22,368 nt of DNA from CAYYWP01 sp050176585 (lineage in GTDB: Bacteria; Desulfobacterota; Binatia; HRBIN30; CADEER01). The translations under genes were made by a program, and so were the position numbers. Location of the stretch: NCBI GenBank assembly GCA_050176585.1, contig JBFXHX010000051.1, forward strand, positions 1 to 22,368. Direction: 5' to 3'. Below, in pieces: positions 7,980 to 15,274 of the stretch. The stretch's first letter is position 1; each line of letters opens with the position of its first letter. Below the pieces are notes generated by a model. It did not search any database and was not told the origin of the DNA. It saw only the letters and a list, made by a program, of their open reading frames with translations.

Positions 7980-9086
7980 TCACGGCGCACCGCCCCCGAC
8001 CATCGGACCGACTACGCTGCGCGGCGTTTTGAACTTTGGGATGACGTACTTACCAAGCAGCTCGATCTGCTTCATGATCGACGCGTGCGGTTGCCCATCG
8101 AGGCGGATGATCACCTCGTCCGCCCCCATCTCCGCATACTCCTTCAGCCGGGCGACCCAGTAATCCGGGTCGCCGAGGATGATCGATGGCGTTTGCTTGC
8201 GCAGCCAATCGAGGTCGTGCGCGTGGCTGCGGAGCTTCTCCAGCGACAGCGTGTACGCGTACGTGGAGGACCGCTTGCCCAGCGCCGGATAGAGCTCCTC
8301 GATCACCCACCCGGCGAACCCCAACGTGCTCGGCCCGCCGATCGCGACCGCTTCGTCGGTGGTCTCGGCGATCGCGGCATGCAGCGCCGTCATCCCGATG
8401 GAGTTCGTGACCAGCTCGCTGATCGGTGTTCCGGCGCGCATGCCCTGGCGGTATGCCGCGATGCAGTCGCGCCAGTACTCCCTCCCCATGTACATGTCCC
8501 AGGAGATCGCGCCGAGGCCCTTGCGGCCGGCGACCTCGTGCGACTCGGTCGACTGTACCACCATGAACAGCGGCGGATGCGGCTGTTGCACGCCTTTTGG
8601 GGTGAGCGAACGGGGCGGAATCTTGAAATAGCGGCCCTCGTGCGAGAACGGATCGTGGAGAAACGCTTTCACCACGATCTCGAGGCCTTCCTCCCACCGC
8701 GCGCGGGTCTCGTCGATGGGGACCTGGAAGCCGTCGATCTGGAGCAGGGTGTTGGCGCGGCCGGTGCCGAGCTCTACGCGCCCGTTGCTCACGATGTCCA
8801 GCGTCGCAGCGCGCTCGGCCACACGAATCGGATGGTTGAAGGGGAAGGGGAGCAGCACGACCATGTGCCGCAGGCGGAGGCGCTTCGTGCGCATCGCGAC
8901 CGCCGGATAAAACGTCTCCGGAGCGGATACGGTCGAAAAGTGTACCAGGAAGTGCTGCTCGGATGTCCCCCAGAAATCGAAGCCGTTGTCCTCCGCCCAG
9001 ACCGCTTCGTCCATGACCTCATGGTAGCGGCGATGGTGGGTCGTCCCGGGCGGGGTCTCACATTCTTGTAGTAGGCCGAACCGCAT
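7980..9086 (-). CDS. LLM-class flavin-dependent oxidoreductase (copy 2)
   Basis: A 368-residue luciferase-like monooxygenase-family protein. The ATG at 9086 follows AAGGAG at a 6-nt spacing, which fixes the start well inside a longer open frame. Visible segments are MRFGLLQECETPPG, FWGTSEQHFLVHF (about 38-50), RLRLRHMVVLLPFPFNHPIRVAERAATLDIVSNGRVELGTGRA (about 67-110), HEGRYFKIPPRSLTPK, and a C-terminal GDPDYWVARLKEYAEMGADEVII. The family converts long-chain aldehydes, alkanes, sulfonates, aromatic compounds and F420 substrates, so no specific reaction can be named. It is the first gene after the sigma54-type promoter at 9139-9154, with a 5' leader of about 40 bases, followed by LLM copy 1 and the SnoaL-like gene. 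Confidence 0.88.
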   Translation of the reverse strand: MRFGLLQECETPPGTTHHRRYHEVMDEAVWAEDNGFDFWGTSEQHFLVHFSTVSAPETFYPAVAMRTKRLRLRHMVVLLPFPFNHPIRVAERAATLDIVSNGRVELGTGRANTLLQIDGFQVPIDETRARWEEGLEIVVKAFLHDPFSHEGRYFKIPPRSLTPKGVQQPHPPLFMVVQSTESHEVAGRKGLGAISWDMYMGREYWRDCIAAYRQGMRAGTPISELVTNSIGMTALHAAIAETTDEAVAIGGPSTLGFAGWVIEELYPALGKRSSTYAYTLSLEKLRSHAHDLDWLRKQTPSIILGDPDYWVARLKEYAEMGADEVIIRLDGQPHASIMKQIELLGKYVIPKFKTPRSVVGPMVGGGAP

Positions 9087-9138
9087 TTCGAGCTCCTTCT
9101 GCCGCGGCCGACGATCGCTGCGGCCGCCGGTGATCATG

Positions 9139-9154
9139 AGCAAGGGCGGTGCCA
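9139..9154 (-). promoter_or_regulatory. Sigma54 (-24/-12) promoter of the LLM module
   Basis: The - strand reads TGGCACCGCCCTTGCT, matching the sigma54 consensus TGGCAC-N5-TTGCW with exactly 10 bases between the -24 GG and the -12 GC. The start site is predicted near 9128, about 40 bases before the ATG of LLM copy 2. About 105-115 bases upstream, at 9258-9269, there is an inverted repeat TGCAT-GG-ATGCA, and at 9287-9299 a tandem GTGCGC-G-GTGCGC. Both lie where enhancer-binding proteins usually bind. A sigma54 activator gene is about 5 kb further along the same strand. Confidence 0.7.
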
Positions 9155-9358
9155 GGCGATTCGACCGGACACCTCGGAGCAGGCGCGATATAGACACTGC
9201 GATGCGCTCCCCTGCGCACGCTCGGTACGGTTGCCGATCTGCAGCCGATGTTGCGGTTGCATGGATGCAGCGCCCGCGGTGTCGAGGTGCGCGGTGCGCT
9301 TTTGGACCAAGCGCCTGAATGAGCACCTGTGCCGCGTGCCGCGTAGGCCACTGCGCGC

Positions 9359-9814
9359 TCACTCGCGCGCATCCAGCACCCCGACCTCCAAAATCCGCAG
9401 GCGGCCGACCGAGCGGTAGTATTGGGCCAGCATGGACGCGCGCACGCCGGCGCGCGCGCTCTGGCGGAGCGACGTGAGCAGCTCGTTCGGACCGACCACG
9501 TCCAGCCGGTAACCGGTCGTGCCGAAGTCGTTGTAGTAGATGGTGGATCCGGGGATATCGCCACTCAGGTCTCTGACTTCCACGCCGGCCAGGAACTGGT
9601 TCTCCTGATCCGGCAGAACCAGCGTGAGGCTGCGTTGCTTCTCGGGCGAGCCGCCTTCACTGGCGACGAACTGCCCGATGAGACGAATCTCTCGCGGACC
9701 GGCGAACCACACGGCCGCGGCGGGCTGCGCCGCGACGAGGAGCAGCGCCATGAGCCCTGCGGACGCGCTCGACAGCATGCAACTCGGCCGCGTACGGCCG
9801 CATACCGTGCTCAT
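9359..9814 (-). CDS. Secreted protein of unknown function
   Basis: A 151-residue protein I do not recognise. Residues 1-34 look like a Sec signal peptide: basic and polar residues, then a hydrophobic core LMALLLVAAQ, then PAAA, with cleavage likely after Ala34 (AAA before VWF). The mature part of about 117 residues begins WFAGPREIRLIGQF and contains the strand-rich stretch DLSGDIPGSTIYYNDFGTTGYRLDVVGPNELL. It has no cysteines after the signal and no lipobox. AGGAG lies 8 bases before the ATG at 9814. It is separated by 272 bases from the LLM module downstream and by 426 bases from hpnH upstream, so it is probably a single-gene unit. Confidence 0.65.
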   Translation of the reverse strand: MSTVCGRTRPSCMLSSASAGLMALLLVAAQPAAAVWFAGPREIRLIGQFVASEGGSPEKQRSLTLVLPDQENQFLAGVEVRDLSGDIPGSTIYYNDFGTTGYRLDVVGPNELLTSLRQSARAGVRASMLAQYYRSVGRLRILEVGVLDARE

Positions 9815-10093
9815 TCGCGCTACTCCTGCGCCCGCGAGACCGACCCTCGGTCCCGCATCTGCACCGCCGCGCGCTTACCGTGCACCCATGCTCGGTTTCG
9901 ACAAGCCGAACGCGCCTGCCGCAGCGGCGGCCCACTACCGCTTTCAGCGCGAAGTGTACCGCGCTGCACCTGCGGGTCGCGTTTCATAAACTTAGTCGGA
10001 CCGAGCTCCGGCGCAGGCCGACTGGCCCGCCCGCGGCGCCGAAGCCTCCGGAGCCGTACCATCCGTGCGCGGCGGCGCCTCCTGCCCCATGGC

Positions 10094-10124
10094 AGACGCG
10101 AAGGCTTCTCAGAACTTCGCGTCT
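10094..10124. repeat. Perfect 10-bp inverted repeat
   Basis: AGACGCGAAG (10094-10103) is the exact reverse complement of 10115-10124, around an 11-nt loop. It lies about 115 bases past the hpnH stop. It could be a distal terminator of the hopanoid operon or an mRNA 3'-end stabiliser. No flanking T-run is present, and no second copy was noticed in the window. Confidence 0.4.
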
Positions 10125-10194
10125 CCGCGCCGTCGCGTTGAATTGTCAGCCACCCCGGGCGCCCGCCGGCATGGGGTGGGCGCTATAACGAGAG

Positions 10195-10222
10195 CGGGCA
10201 GCGACCGCAGGACGGCTGCCCG
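10195..10222 (-). terminator. Candidate hairpin after hpnH
   Basis: CGGGCAGC (10195-10202) pairs with GCTGCCCG (10215-10222) across a 12-nt loop, about 20 bases past the hpnH TAA. It is positioned as the hopanoid operon terminator but has no U-tract. Confidence 0.4.
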
Positions 10223-10240
10223 CGGCCGGACGACGCCTCG

Positions 10241-11245
10241 TTACGACGGGGTGGTATGCATCCACTTCACCATCGTCCACACGTCGGCAGGGCGTTCGCT
10301 GAGCTTGCGCATGACCGATGGCTCGAATCCGCAGTGCATGAGGCAGTTTTGACAGCGCGGATCCTGGCGGGTCTCCCAGTAGTTCCAATCGACGCTGTCC
10401 CAGAACTCGCGCCAGGTCGGATAGTAGCCGCCCTCGATGAGATAGCACGGGCCCTTCCAGCCCTTCGGCGTGCGCGTCGGATTGCCCCACGGGGTGCAGG
10501 GGTAATCCCGCTGGCCGGCCGCGAATTGGAGGAACATGGGCGTCGACGAGATCGGGTACCGGTCGGCGAGCTCGAGCACCCGCTGGAATTTCCGGTGGAT
10601 TTCCTCGCGGTACATGAAGTGATCGCCGCCGAGTTTTTCGTAGTGATAGCCGGGAGCGAGCAGGATGCCGTCGACCCCGAGCCCCTTGAGCAGCTCGCAC
10701 ATCTGCTCGATCTCATCCATGTTCGTCTCGCGGAACACGGTGGTGTTCGTGCACACCGTGTACCCGCGGCGCTTGCCTTCCTTGATCATCTCGATGGCCT
10801 TGTCGAACACGCCGGGGCGGTCGGTGACGAAGTCATGGGTATCGCGCAGGCCGTCGAGGTGGACGTTGATCGCGAGGCGCTTGTGCGGGCGGCTCTTGTT
10901 GTAGAAGCGCTCGAGCAAGATGCCGTTCGTGCAGAGATAGATGTGGCGGTTGCGCTCAATGATCTCGTCGACCAGTTGCGGCAGCTCCGGATAGATCGTG
11001 GGCTCGCCACCGCAGATCGACACCACCGGCGCGCCGGCTTCCTCCACGGCCTGGAGGCACTGATCGAGCGACAGGCGATCCTTGAGGTCGCCGTTGTAGC
11101 GCTCGGGCGAGCAGCCGATGCACGCCAGGTTGCACGTGTGCAGGGGCTCGAGCATCAGCACGTACGGATACCGCTCGTTGCCGCGCCACCAGTTCTTCGC
11201 CTGCCACTTCACCATATCGGTCATGATGTGCAGCGGAAATCTCAT
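10241..11245 (-). CDS. hpnH: Adenosyl-hopene transferase (radical SAM, HpnH)
   Basis: A 334-residue radical SAM enzyme predicted to add the 5'-deoxyadenosyl radical to diploptene (hopene), giving adenosylhopane, the first step of C35 hopanoid side-chain extension. It carries the cluster motif CNLACIGC (Cys38, Cys42, Cys45; CX3CX2C), the SAM-contacting GGEP (79-82), and a Cys-containing C-terminus (CQNCLMHCGFEP). The N-terminus MRFPLHIMTDMVKWQAKNW and the overall length are typical of HpnH. The ATG at 11245 follows GGAAGGAG, so the longer upstream frame is rejected. It is the last gene of the hopanoid operon, next to hpnG, which acts on its product. Its start overlaps the stop of a 45-codon ORF by 4 bases (ATGA). 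Confidence 0.95.
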   Translation of the reverse strand: MRFPLHIMTDMVKWQAKNWWRGNERYPYVLMLEPLHTCNLACIGCSPERYNGDLKDRLSLDQCLQAVEEAGAPVVSICGGEPTIYPELPQLVDEIIERNRHIYLCTNGILLERFYNKSRPHKRLAINVHLDGLRDTHDFVTDRPGVFDKAIEMIKEGKRRGYTVCTNTTVFRETNMDEIEQMCELLKGLGVDGILLAPGYHYEKLGGDHFMYREEIHRKFQRVLELADRYPISSTPMFLQFAAGQRDYPCTPWGNPTRTPKGWKGPCYLIEGGYYPTWREFWDSVDWNYWETRQDPRCQNCLMHCGFEPSVMRKLSERPADVWTMVKWMHTTPS

Positions 11246-11379
11246 GCTCGGTCTCCTTCCAATGCGCAAAACCCGTCCATGCTTGCGTGCGAGCGCGCGC
11301 TGGCGGCCAGCCGCCGCTCGCCCGCCGGCAGGTCCGGTGGCGTGCGCGGCGTGCCCGTGTGCGGGTCGGCGTCGCTCAT
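11242..11379 (-). CDS. Candidate small ORF (45 aa) between hpnG and hpnH
   Basis: An ATG at 11379, five bases after the hpnG stop, opens a 45-codon frame that fills the whole 139-base gap and stops in an ATGA overlap with the hpnH start. The peptide begins MSDADPHTGTPRTPPDLPAG and ends in GFCALEGDRA. It has no membrane segment or known motif. In favour: its ends match both neighbours exactly. Against: no Shine-Dalgarno site is evident, the frame is the tail of a longer open shadow frame over hpnG, and the composition is typical of GC-rich non-coding DNA. It may be a real small protein, a coupling leader for hpnH, or chance. Confidence 0.35.
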   Translation of the reverse strand: MSDADPHTGTPRTPPDLPAGERRLAASARSHASMDGFCALEGDRA

Positions 11380-11384
11380 GTCGT

Positions 11385-12137
11385 TCACTGCCAGGCCGGC
11401 GCGGCCAGCCAGTGGGTGAAGAATCGCTCCAGTGAATCGCGCGCGGCGCGCTGCATCCGCGACAACGCGACCAGCTGCGGGATGGCGCCCGGGCGCATGG
11501 CGACGTAGCGCGCGAGCGCCATCGGGCGCACGCAACCGGTGGCGCGATCGAGAAAGTCCCCGGCCACGTGCAGCTCGTCCGCCGCGCTGTCGAGCACCGC
11601 ACGCACCGCGACGAAGGGCACGCGGGCGGCCGCGGCACGCGCTGCGATCGGGCCGCCCTCCATGTCGACCGCGATTGCGCCGCAAGCCGCCGCGGCGCGT
11701 TTTTGCTCTATAGTCGCCAGCACTTCGGCGCTGCACAGTATCGGTCCTTCGATGCCGCGCAACCCGGCTGCCGCCGCCGCGGCTGTGGCGCGCGTGCGAT
11801 AAGCGCCGTCCGTGAGCAGCTCGCCGTCGATGCCATGGCCGCATACGGCCGTCGCGAACGCGAGATCGCCCGCGCGCAGGTCCGGCTGGAGGGCACCGGC
11901 ACAACCGGTGGAGATGTACACGGCGAAGGCGCTCGAGCCCGCCGCGACAGCGGCGGCCGTCTCGGCGCGCCGCACGCCGATGCCGGTCTTCATGACCCAC
12001 ACCTCGAGCCCCGGCACGGTGCCCACCCAGCAGGGAACCGCCTCGAGGCGATCGCGGCGTACGTTCCGCAGGGCGTGCAGCACGGCGCGACACTCCCACT
12101 GCAGAGCGGCGAACACGGCGACCCGTTTCGTGATCAC
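11385..12137 (-). CDS. hpnG: Adenosylhopane nucleosidase/phosphorylase HpnG
   Basis: A 250-residue member of the nucleoside phosphorylase/nucleosidase fold, predicted to remove adenine from adenosylhopane (made by HpnH) and yield ribosyl- or phosphoribosyl-hopane. Visible features are VFAALQWECRAV at the N-terminus, MKTGIGVRRAETAAA (about 49-63), STGCAGALQPDLRAGDL (about 76-92), the ribose-binding VDMEGGPIA (157-165) and RAVLDSAADE (about 179-188), whose Asp183 matches the catalytic acid position of MTA/SAH nucleosidases. The best start is GTG at 12137, 8 bases after the hpnE stop with a weak GTAGG site; no in-frame ATG lies nearby. On sequence alone this could be a general purine nucleosidase. 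The adjacent hpnE and hpnH make HpnG the call. Confidence 0.9.
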   Translation of the reverse strand: MITKRVAVFAALQWECRAVLHALRNVRRDRLEAVPCWVGTVPGLEVWVMKTGIGVRRAETAAAVAAGSSAFAVYISTGCAGALQPDLRAGDLAFATAVCGHGIDGELLTDGAYRTRATAAAAAAGLRGIEGPILCSAEVLATIEQKRAAAACGAIAVDMEGGPIAARAAAARVPFVAVRAVLDSAADELHVAGDFLDRATGCVRPMALARYVAMRPGAIPQLVALSRMQRAARDSLERFFTHWLAAPAWQ

Positions 12138-12145
12138 GTTTATGC

Positions 12146-13492
12146 CTACTGTAGGTGCGCGGCGCTCAACGCCGCGGCTCGGTGCCCGCTCATCACGGCG
12201 CTCTCGATGGTCGGGGGAAGACCGGTCGCGGTCCAGTCGCCGCCGAGAAAGAGATTGCGGATGGGCGTCTCGGCTGGCGGCCGCAGGCGCTCTACGTCCG
12301 GAGTGTTCGAGATGGTGGCGTGCTTCTCCTTCACCACCACCTGGCGGGTCACCTCCGCGGCGCGCGCCTCGGGCAGCAAGCTGCGCAGCTCGTCGATGAC
12401 CGTCGCGGCGATCTGCGCGCTGTCCCAGCGCGCGACCTCGCGGCCGGCGCTGATGACGGCGCTTACGCTCTGGCCGGGGCCGCCGTTGCCGACGTGCTGC
12501 AGCTTCGTGCGGTTGAACACCCACTGCGTCGTGGTGCCGACCAGCCCGAGAAATTCCGGGCCGAGCACCTCCCGGTCGAACCACAAGTGCACGGACACGA
12601 TCGGCGAGTCGCCGAAGCGCTCCAAGTGGCGAAACGGCTCGTGCTCACGCACGCCGTCGGGGAGCAGTGGCGCGAGCGCGCGCGGCGGCACCGCTAGGAC
12701 GTACGCATCGCCGGTGAGCCGCCGTCCATCGTATACGTGCACGGCCGCCAGCCGGTCGTCGGCGAGCTCGAGGCGGGTGACGCGCGCGTGCAGCTCGACG
12801 CGTCCGCCTCTCGACTCGACGAAACGGCGCGCATCCTGCGTGTACAGGTCGCTCAAGCCGACGCGCGGCAGGATGAATTGCGAGTCGCGCCGCGATGCGA
12901 AGAACGCTTTGGCGAGCACAGCGGCGAACGGGCCCGCCGCGGCCCGCTCGGGCGCCTCGTTGAGCGTCGCCACCGCGACCGGATTCCAGAACGTCGCTTG
13001 CGCGTTCGTCGACTGGCCCACCGCGGTGAGCAGCTCGGTCACCGTGGCGGTCGCCAACACCGGGTCGTTGCGCCGGTACATCGCGAGCACGCGGAGCCCG
13101 CCGGTGAGAACCCGCCAGCGCTCGGACGGGCGCAGCAGCCCGTAGCCGAGCACGCCGCCCAAGATGTGCAGCGGGCTCGGCAGCGGCAGACACGCGATCA
13201 CCCCGGAGCCCACGCCGGCGTGCGCCATGGCGACGCGGAGGTTGGGCTGCCGAACGACTTTCCCTCCGGCGCCGATGCGATCGAGAAATGCGAGCGTGTG
13301 CCGGTAGCAGCCCATCAATGCGTGCTGGCCGTTGTCGACCGGCTCGCCCGTGGCGGCGTCGGTGAATGAGTATGCGCGCCCGCCGAGGTAGGGCCGCCCC
13401 TCGAGCAGCAGCGGCTGCAGGCCGCGCTCGGCGAGCTCGACCGCGGCCGAGAGACCGGCGAAACCGCCGCCGATGACCACCACTTGTTTCAT
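12146..13492 (-). CDS. hpnE: Hydroxysqualene dehydroxylase HpnE
   Basis: A 448-residue FAD-dependent amine-oxidase-fold protein predicted to reduce hydroxysqualene to squalene, the third step of the HpnDCE route. The N-terminal Rossmann motif GGGFAGLSAA (8-17), the acidic end of beta-2 (LLLEGRPYLGGRA, about 28-40) and the C-terminal FAD signature NLFLGGDWTATGLPPTIESAV are all visible. Internal segments such as DNGQHALMGCYRHT and QFILPRVGLSDLY match HpnE. The ATG at 13492 overlaps the stop of the hpnC-hpnD fusion by 4 bases (ATGA), which implies translational coupling. The frame stays open upstream through the neighbouring gene, but that part is an Arg-rich shadow. It is related to carotene desaturases. 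The cluster context favours HpnE. Confidence 0.93.
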   Translation of the reverse strand: MKQVVVIGGGFAGLSAAVELAERGLQPLLLEGRPYLGGRAYSFTDAATGEPVDNGQHALMGCYRHTLAFLDRIGAGGKVVRQPNLRVAMAHAGVGSGVIACLPLPSPLHILGGVLGYGLLRPSERWRVLTGGLRVLAMYRRNDPVLATATVTELLTAVGQSTNAQATFWNPVAVATLNEAPERAAAGPFAAVLAKAFFASRRDSQFILPRVGLSDLYTQDARRFVESRGGRVELHARVTRLELADDRLAAVHVYDGRRLTGDAYVLAVPPRALAPLLPDGVREHEPFRHLERFGDSPIVSVHLWFDREVLGPEFLGLVGTTTQWVFNRTKLQHVGNGGPGQSVSAVISAGREVARWDSAQIAATVIDELRSLLPEARAAEVTRQVVVKEKHATISNTPDVERLRPPAETPIRNLFLGGDWTATGLPPTIESAVMSGHRAAALSAAHLQ

Positions 13493-15273
13493 GAGTGCCG
13501 CACCGCCAGCTGTGCGCGCCCCCATGCCGAGAGTGCGAGCGTGACCTTTTCGTAGCGCGGCAGCGTCACCTTGGGGCCGAACACGTTGAAGTGGCGCGCT
13601 TCGATGCGGCCGAGCAGCCGTTCGTAGATGAGCCGCATGGCTTCGGCGGCGGCGAGCGAGCTGCGGTCTTCCGGGGCCAGCGCGGCACTGGCGCGGTCGT
13701 AATACGTGTGGGCGCGGCCGCACTCGAACGCCATCAATGCCCCGACCTGCTGCGAAAACCGCCCGCTCAGCAGATCGCTCTCCTGACAGCCGAAGCGCTC
13801 CAGGTCGGCGAGGGGCAGGTAGATCCGGTCGCGCGCCGCGTCTTCCATCACGTCGCGCAGGATGTTCGTGAGCTGAAACGCGACGCCGAGATCTACCGCG
13901 TAGTCGCGCGCGCTCGGGCGTTGGTACCCGAAGATCTCGATGCACATCAGGCCGACGGTCGAGGCGACGAGGTAACAATATTCGTAGAGCTGCTCGAACG
14001 TCTCGTACCGCCGCCGGCTGAGGTCGAGCTCGACGCCGCGGATGAGGTCCAGACAGTGTTCGCGCGCGATCGGAAAGCGGCGCGTCGCATCGGCGAGCGC
14101 GATGCCGATCGGGTGCGTGGCCGTCCCCTGGTAGACGCGGCCGAGCTCTTCGCGCCAGCGCGCCAACAGCCCTTGTGGGTCGCGCCGTCCGGCATCGTCT
14201 GCAATGTCGTCGACGAAGCGGCAGAACGCGTAGACGGCGAACAGCGCCTGACGCCGCTCCGCCGGCAGCAATCGGAAGGCGTAGTAGAAGTTGCTCGAGC
14301 TCCGGCGGGTGATCGCCTGGCAGTACGCGTACGCGTCGCGCACGGCCTCTTCGGGGGCGGTGCGCGCCACCAAGTACGGCGGAGCCGGTAAGCCGACTAG
14401 CGCGCGCGCGATCAGGCGGGTTTTTTCGCTCGCGCGCACGGTGGGGCGTGTGGTGAACACGTCGAAGTCCATCGCCTCGATGCCGGCGAGGATGGCCAGC
14501 CCGCCCCAACCGAACAGCCGCACCTCGCGCGCCAGGCGCGGTTCGACCCGCGCGGCGAGGCCCAAGCCCTCGCGCAGCCAGGCGCGGGTGCGCTCGACCT
14601 GAAAGCGCACCAGCGCACAGAGCGCATCGCGCGGCTCGCCGCGCCGGACATCCTCAAGCGTACAGCCGAACCGTCGCAAGTCTTCGATCGGCACGTACAC
14701 GCGCCCTTTGGCGGCATCGACGGTGATGTCCTGCCAGAAATTGGCGAGCTGCAGCCCCGTGCAGATGCGGTCCGCCAGCGCTTGCCGTTCCGCATCGTGG
14801 TAGCCGAACAAGGCGAGCACGAGGTGCCCCACGGGGTCGGCGGAGCGGCGGCAGTAGTCGCGCAGGTCGTCGAACGTTTCGAACGGTTGAAAGCGCGCGT
14901 CCTGCCGGAACGCGTCCAGCAGTCGGCGAAATGGGTCCATCGGAATCGCGAAGCGGCGCACCGTATCGGCGAGCGCCACGAACACCGGATGGACGGCGCG
15001 ATCGGCGTAGCACGCTTGGAGCTGCGCGTCCCACTCATCGAGATCCGCCAGGCGCGCCTCGGCGGGTCGCTCGCCTTCGTCGGCGAAGTCGTCGGCGGTT
15101 CGTGCGAAGGCGTAAATCGCCGCCAGCGGTTTGCGCAGACGCCGCGGCAAGAGCCACGAGCCGACGGTGAAGTTTTCGTAGTGCGTCGTCGCGAGGTGCC
15201 AGCAATGGGCGTACGCCGCCGCCAGTGCCGCCGAGTCGCTCCCCGCTGCGCGGGACTGGAGCGCCTCTCCCAT
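13489..15273 (-). CDS. Fused HpnC-HpnD: hydroxysqualene synthase + presqualene diphosphate synthase
   Basis: One uninterrupted 594-residue frame contains two complete squalene/phytoene synthase-family domains. The first (about 20-290) is HpnC-like: HYENFTVGSWLLP, first Asp motif ARTADDFADE (Asp61, 62, 65), second motif NFWQDITVDAAKGRVYVP (Asp182, 186). After a short linker (LPAPPYLVARTAPEEAVRD) the second (about 313-590) is HpnD-like: SSSNFYYAFRLLP, CRFVDDIADD (Asp355, 356, 359, 360) and TNILRDVMEDAARDRIYLP (Asp474, 478). HpnD joins two farnesyl diphosphates to presqualene diphosphate and HpnC converts that to hydroxysqualene, so the fusion joins consecutive steps. In most genomes these are two adjacent genes. 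Both sets of Mg-binding aspartates are intact. The ATG at 15273 (AGGTGAG upstream) is preferred over the GTG at 15324. It overlaps hpnE by 4 bases. Confidence 0.9.
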   Translation of the reverse strand: MGEALQSRAAGSDSAALAAAYAHCWHLATTHYENFTVGSWLLPRRLRKPLAAIYAFARTADDFADEGERPAEARLADLDEWDAQLQACYADRAVHPVFVALADTVRRFAIPMDPFRRLLDAFRQDARFQPFETFDDLRDYCRRSADPVGHLVLALFGYHDAERQALADRICTGLQLANFWQDITVDAAKGRVYVPIEDLRRFGCTLEDVRRGEPRDALCALVRFQVERTRAWLREGLGLAARVEPRLAREVRLFGWGGLAILAGIEAMDFDVFTTRPTVRASEKTRLIARALVGLPAPPYLVARTAPEEAVRDAYAYCQAITRRSSSNFYYAFRLLPAERRQALFAVYAFCRFVDDIADDAGRRDPQGLLARWREELGRVYQGTATHPIGIALADATRRFPIAREHCLDLIRGVELDLSRRRYETFEQLYEYCYLVASTVGLMCIEIFGYQRPSARDYAVDLGVAFQLTNILRDVMEDAARDRIYLPLADLERFGCQESDLLSGRFSQQVGALMAFECGRAHTYYDRASAALAPEDRSSLAAAEAMRLIYERLLGRIEARHFNVFGPKVTLPRYEKVTLALSAWGRAQLAVRHS

Positions 15274-15274
15274 C

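Larger units (their letters stand above)
9815..10240. other. Non-coding stretch between hpnH and the secreted-protein gene
   Basis: In 426 bases I see no convincing gene; the short frames present are Arg/Pro-rich and lack family features. The stretch holds two hairpins (listed separately) and presumably the promoter of the secreted-protein gene. I could not find a good -35/-10 pair or a sigma54 site for it. Confidence 0.5.

Noticed and set aside
7787..7990. A 68-residue N-terminal extension of LLM copy 1
   Set aside because: The extension is Arg-rich with no family similarity, and the ATG at 7786 has a strong ribosome site and a canonical N-terminus.
8085..9071. A 328-codon + strand frame opposite LLM copy 2
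   Set aside because: Antisense shadow; the - strand frame has the full LLM family pattern and a good ribosome site.
11246..11638. A 131-residue N-terminal extension of hpnH
   Set aside because: It is a shadow of hpnG. The ATG at 11245 with GGAAGGAG gives the standard HpnH start.
11568..13145. A 525-codon + strand frame opposite hpnG and hpnE
   Set aside because: Low-complexity Arg/Ser/Ala translation antisense to two recognisable enzymes; no ribosome site or family match.
12146..14509. A 787-codon version of hpnE with a long N-terminal extension
   Set aside because: The extra N-terminal part is an out-of-frame reading of the hpnC-hpnD gene. The Rossmann motif starts right after the ATG at 13492, which overlaps the previous stop as ATGA.
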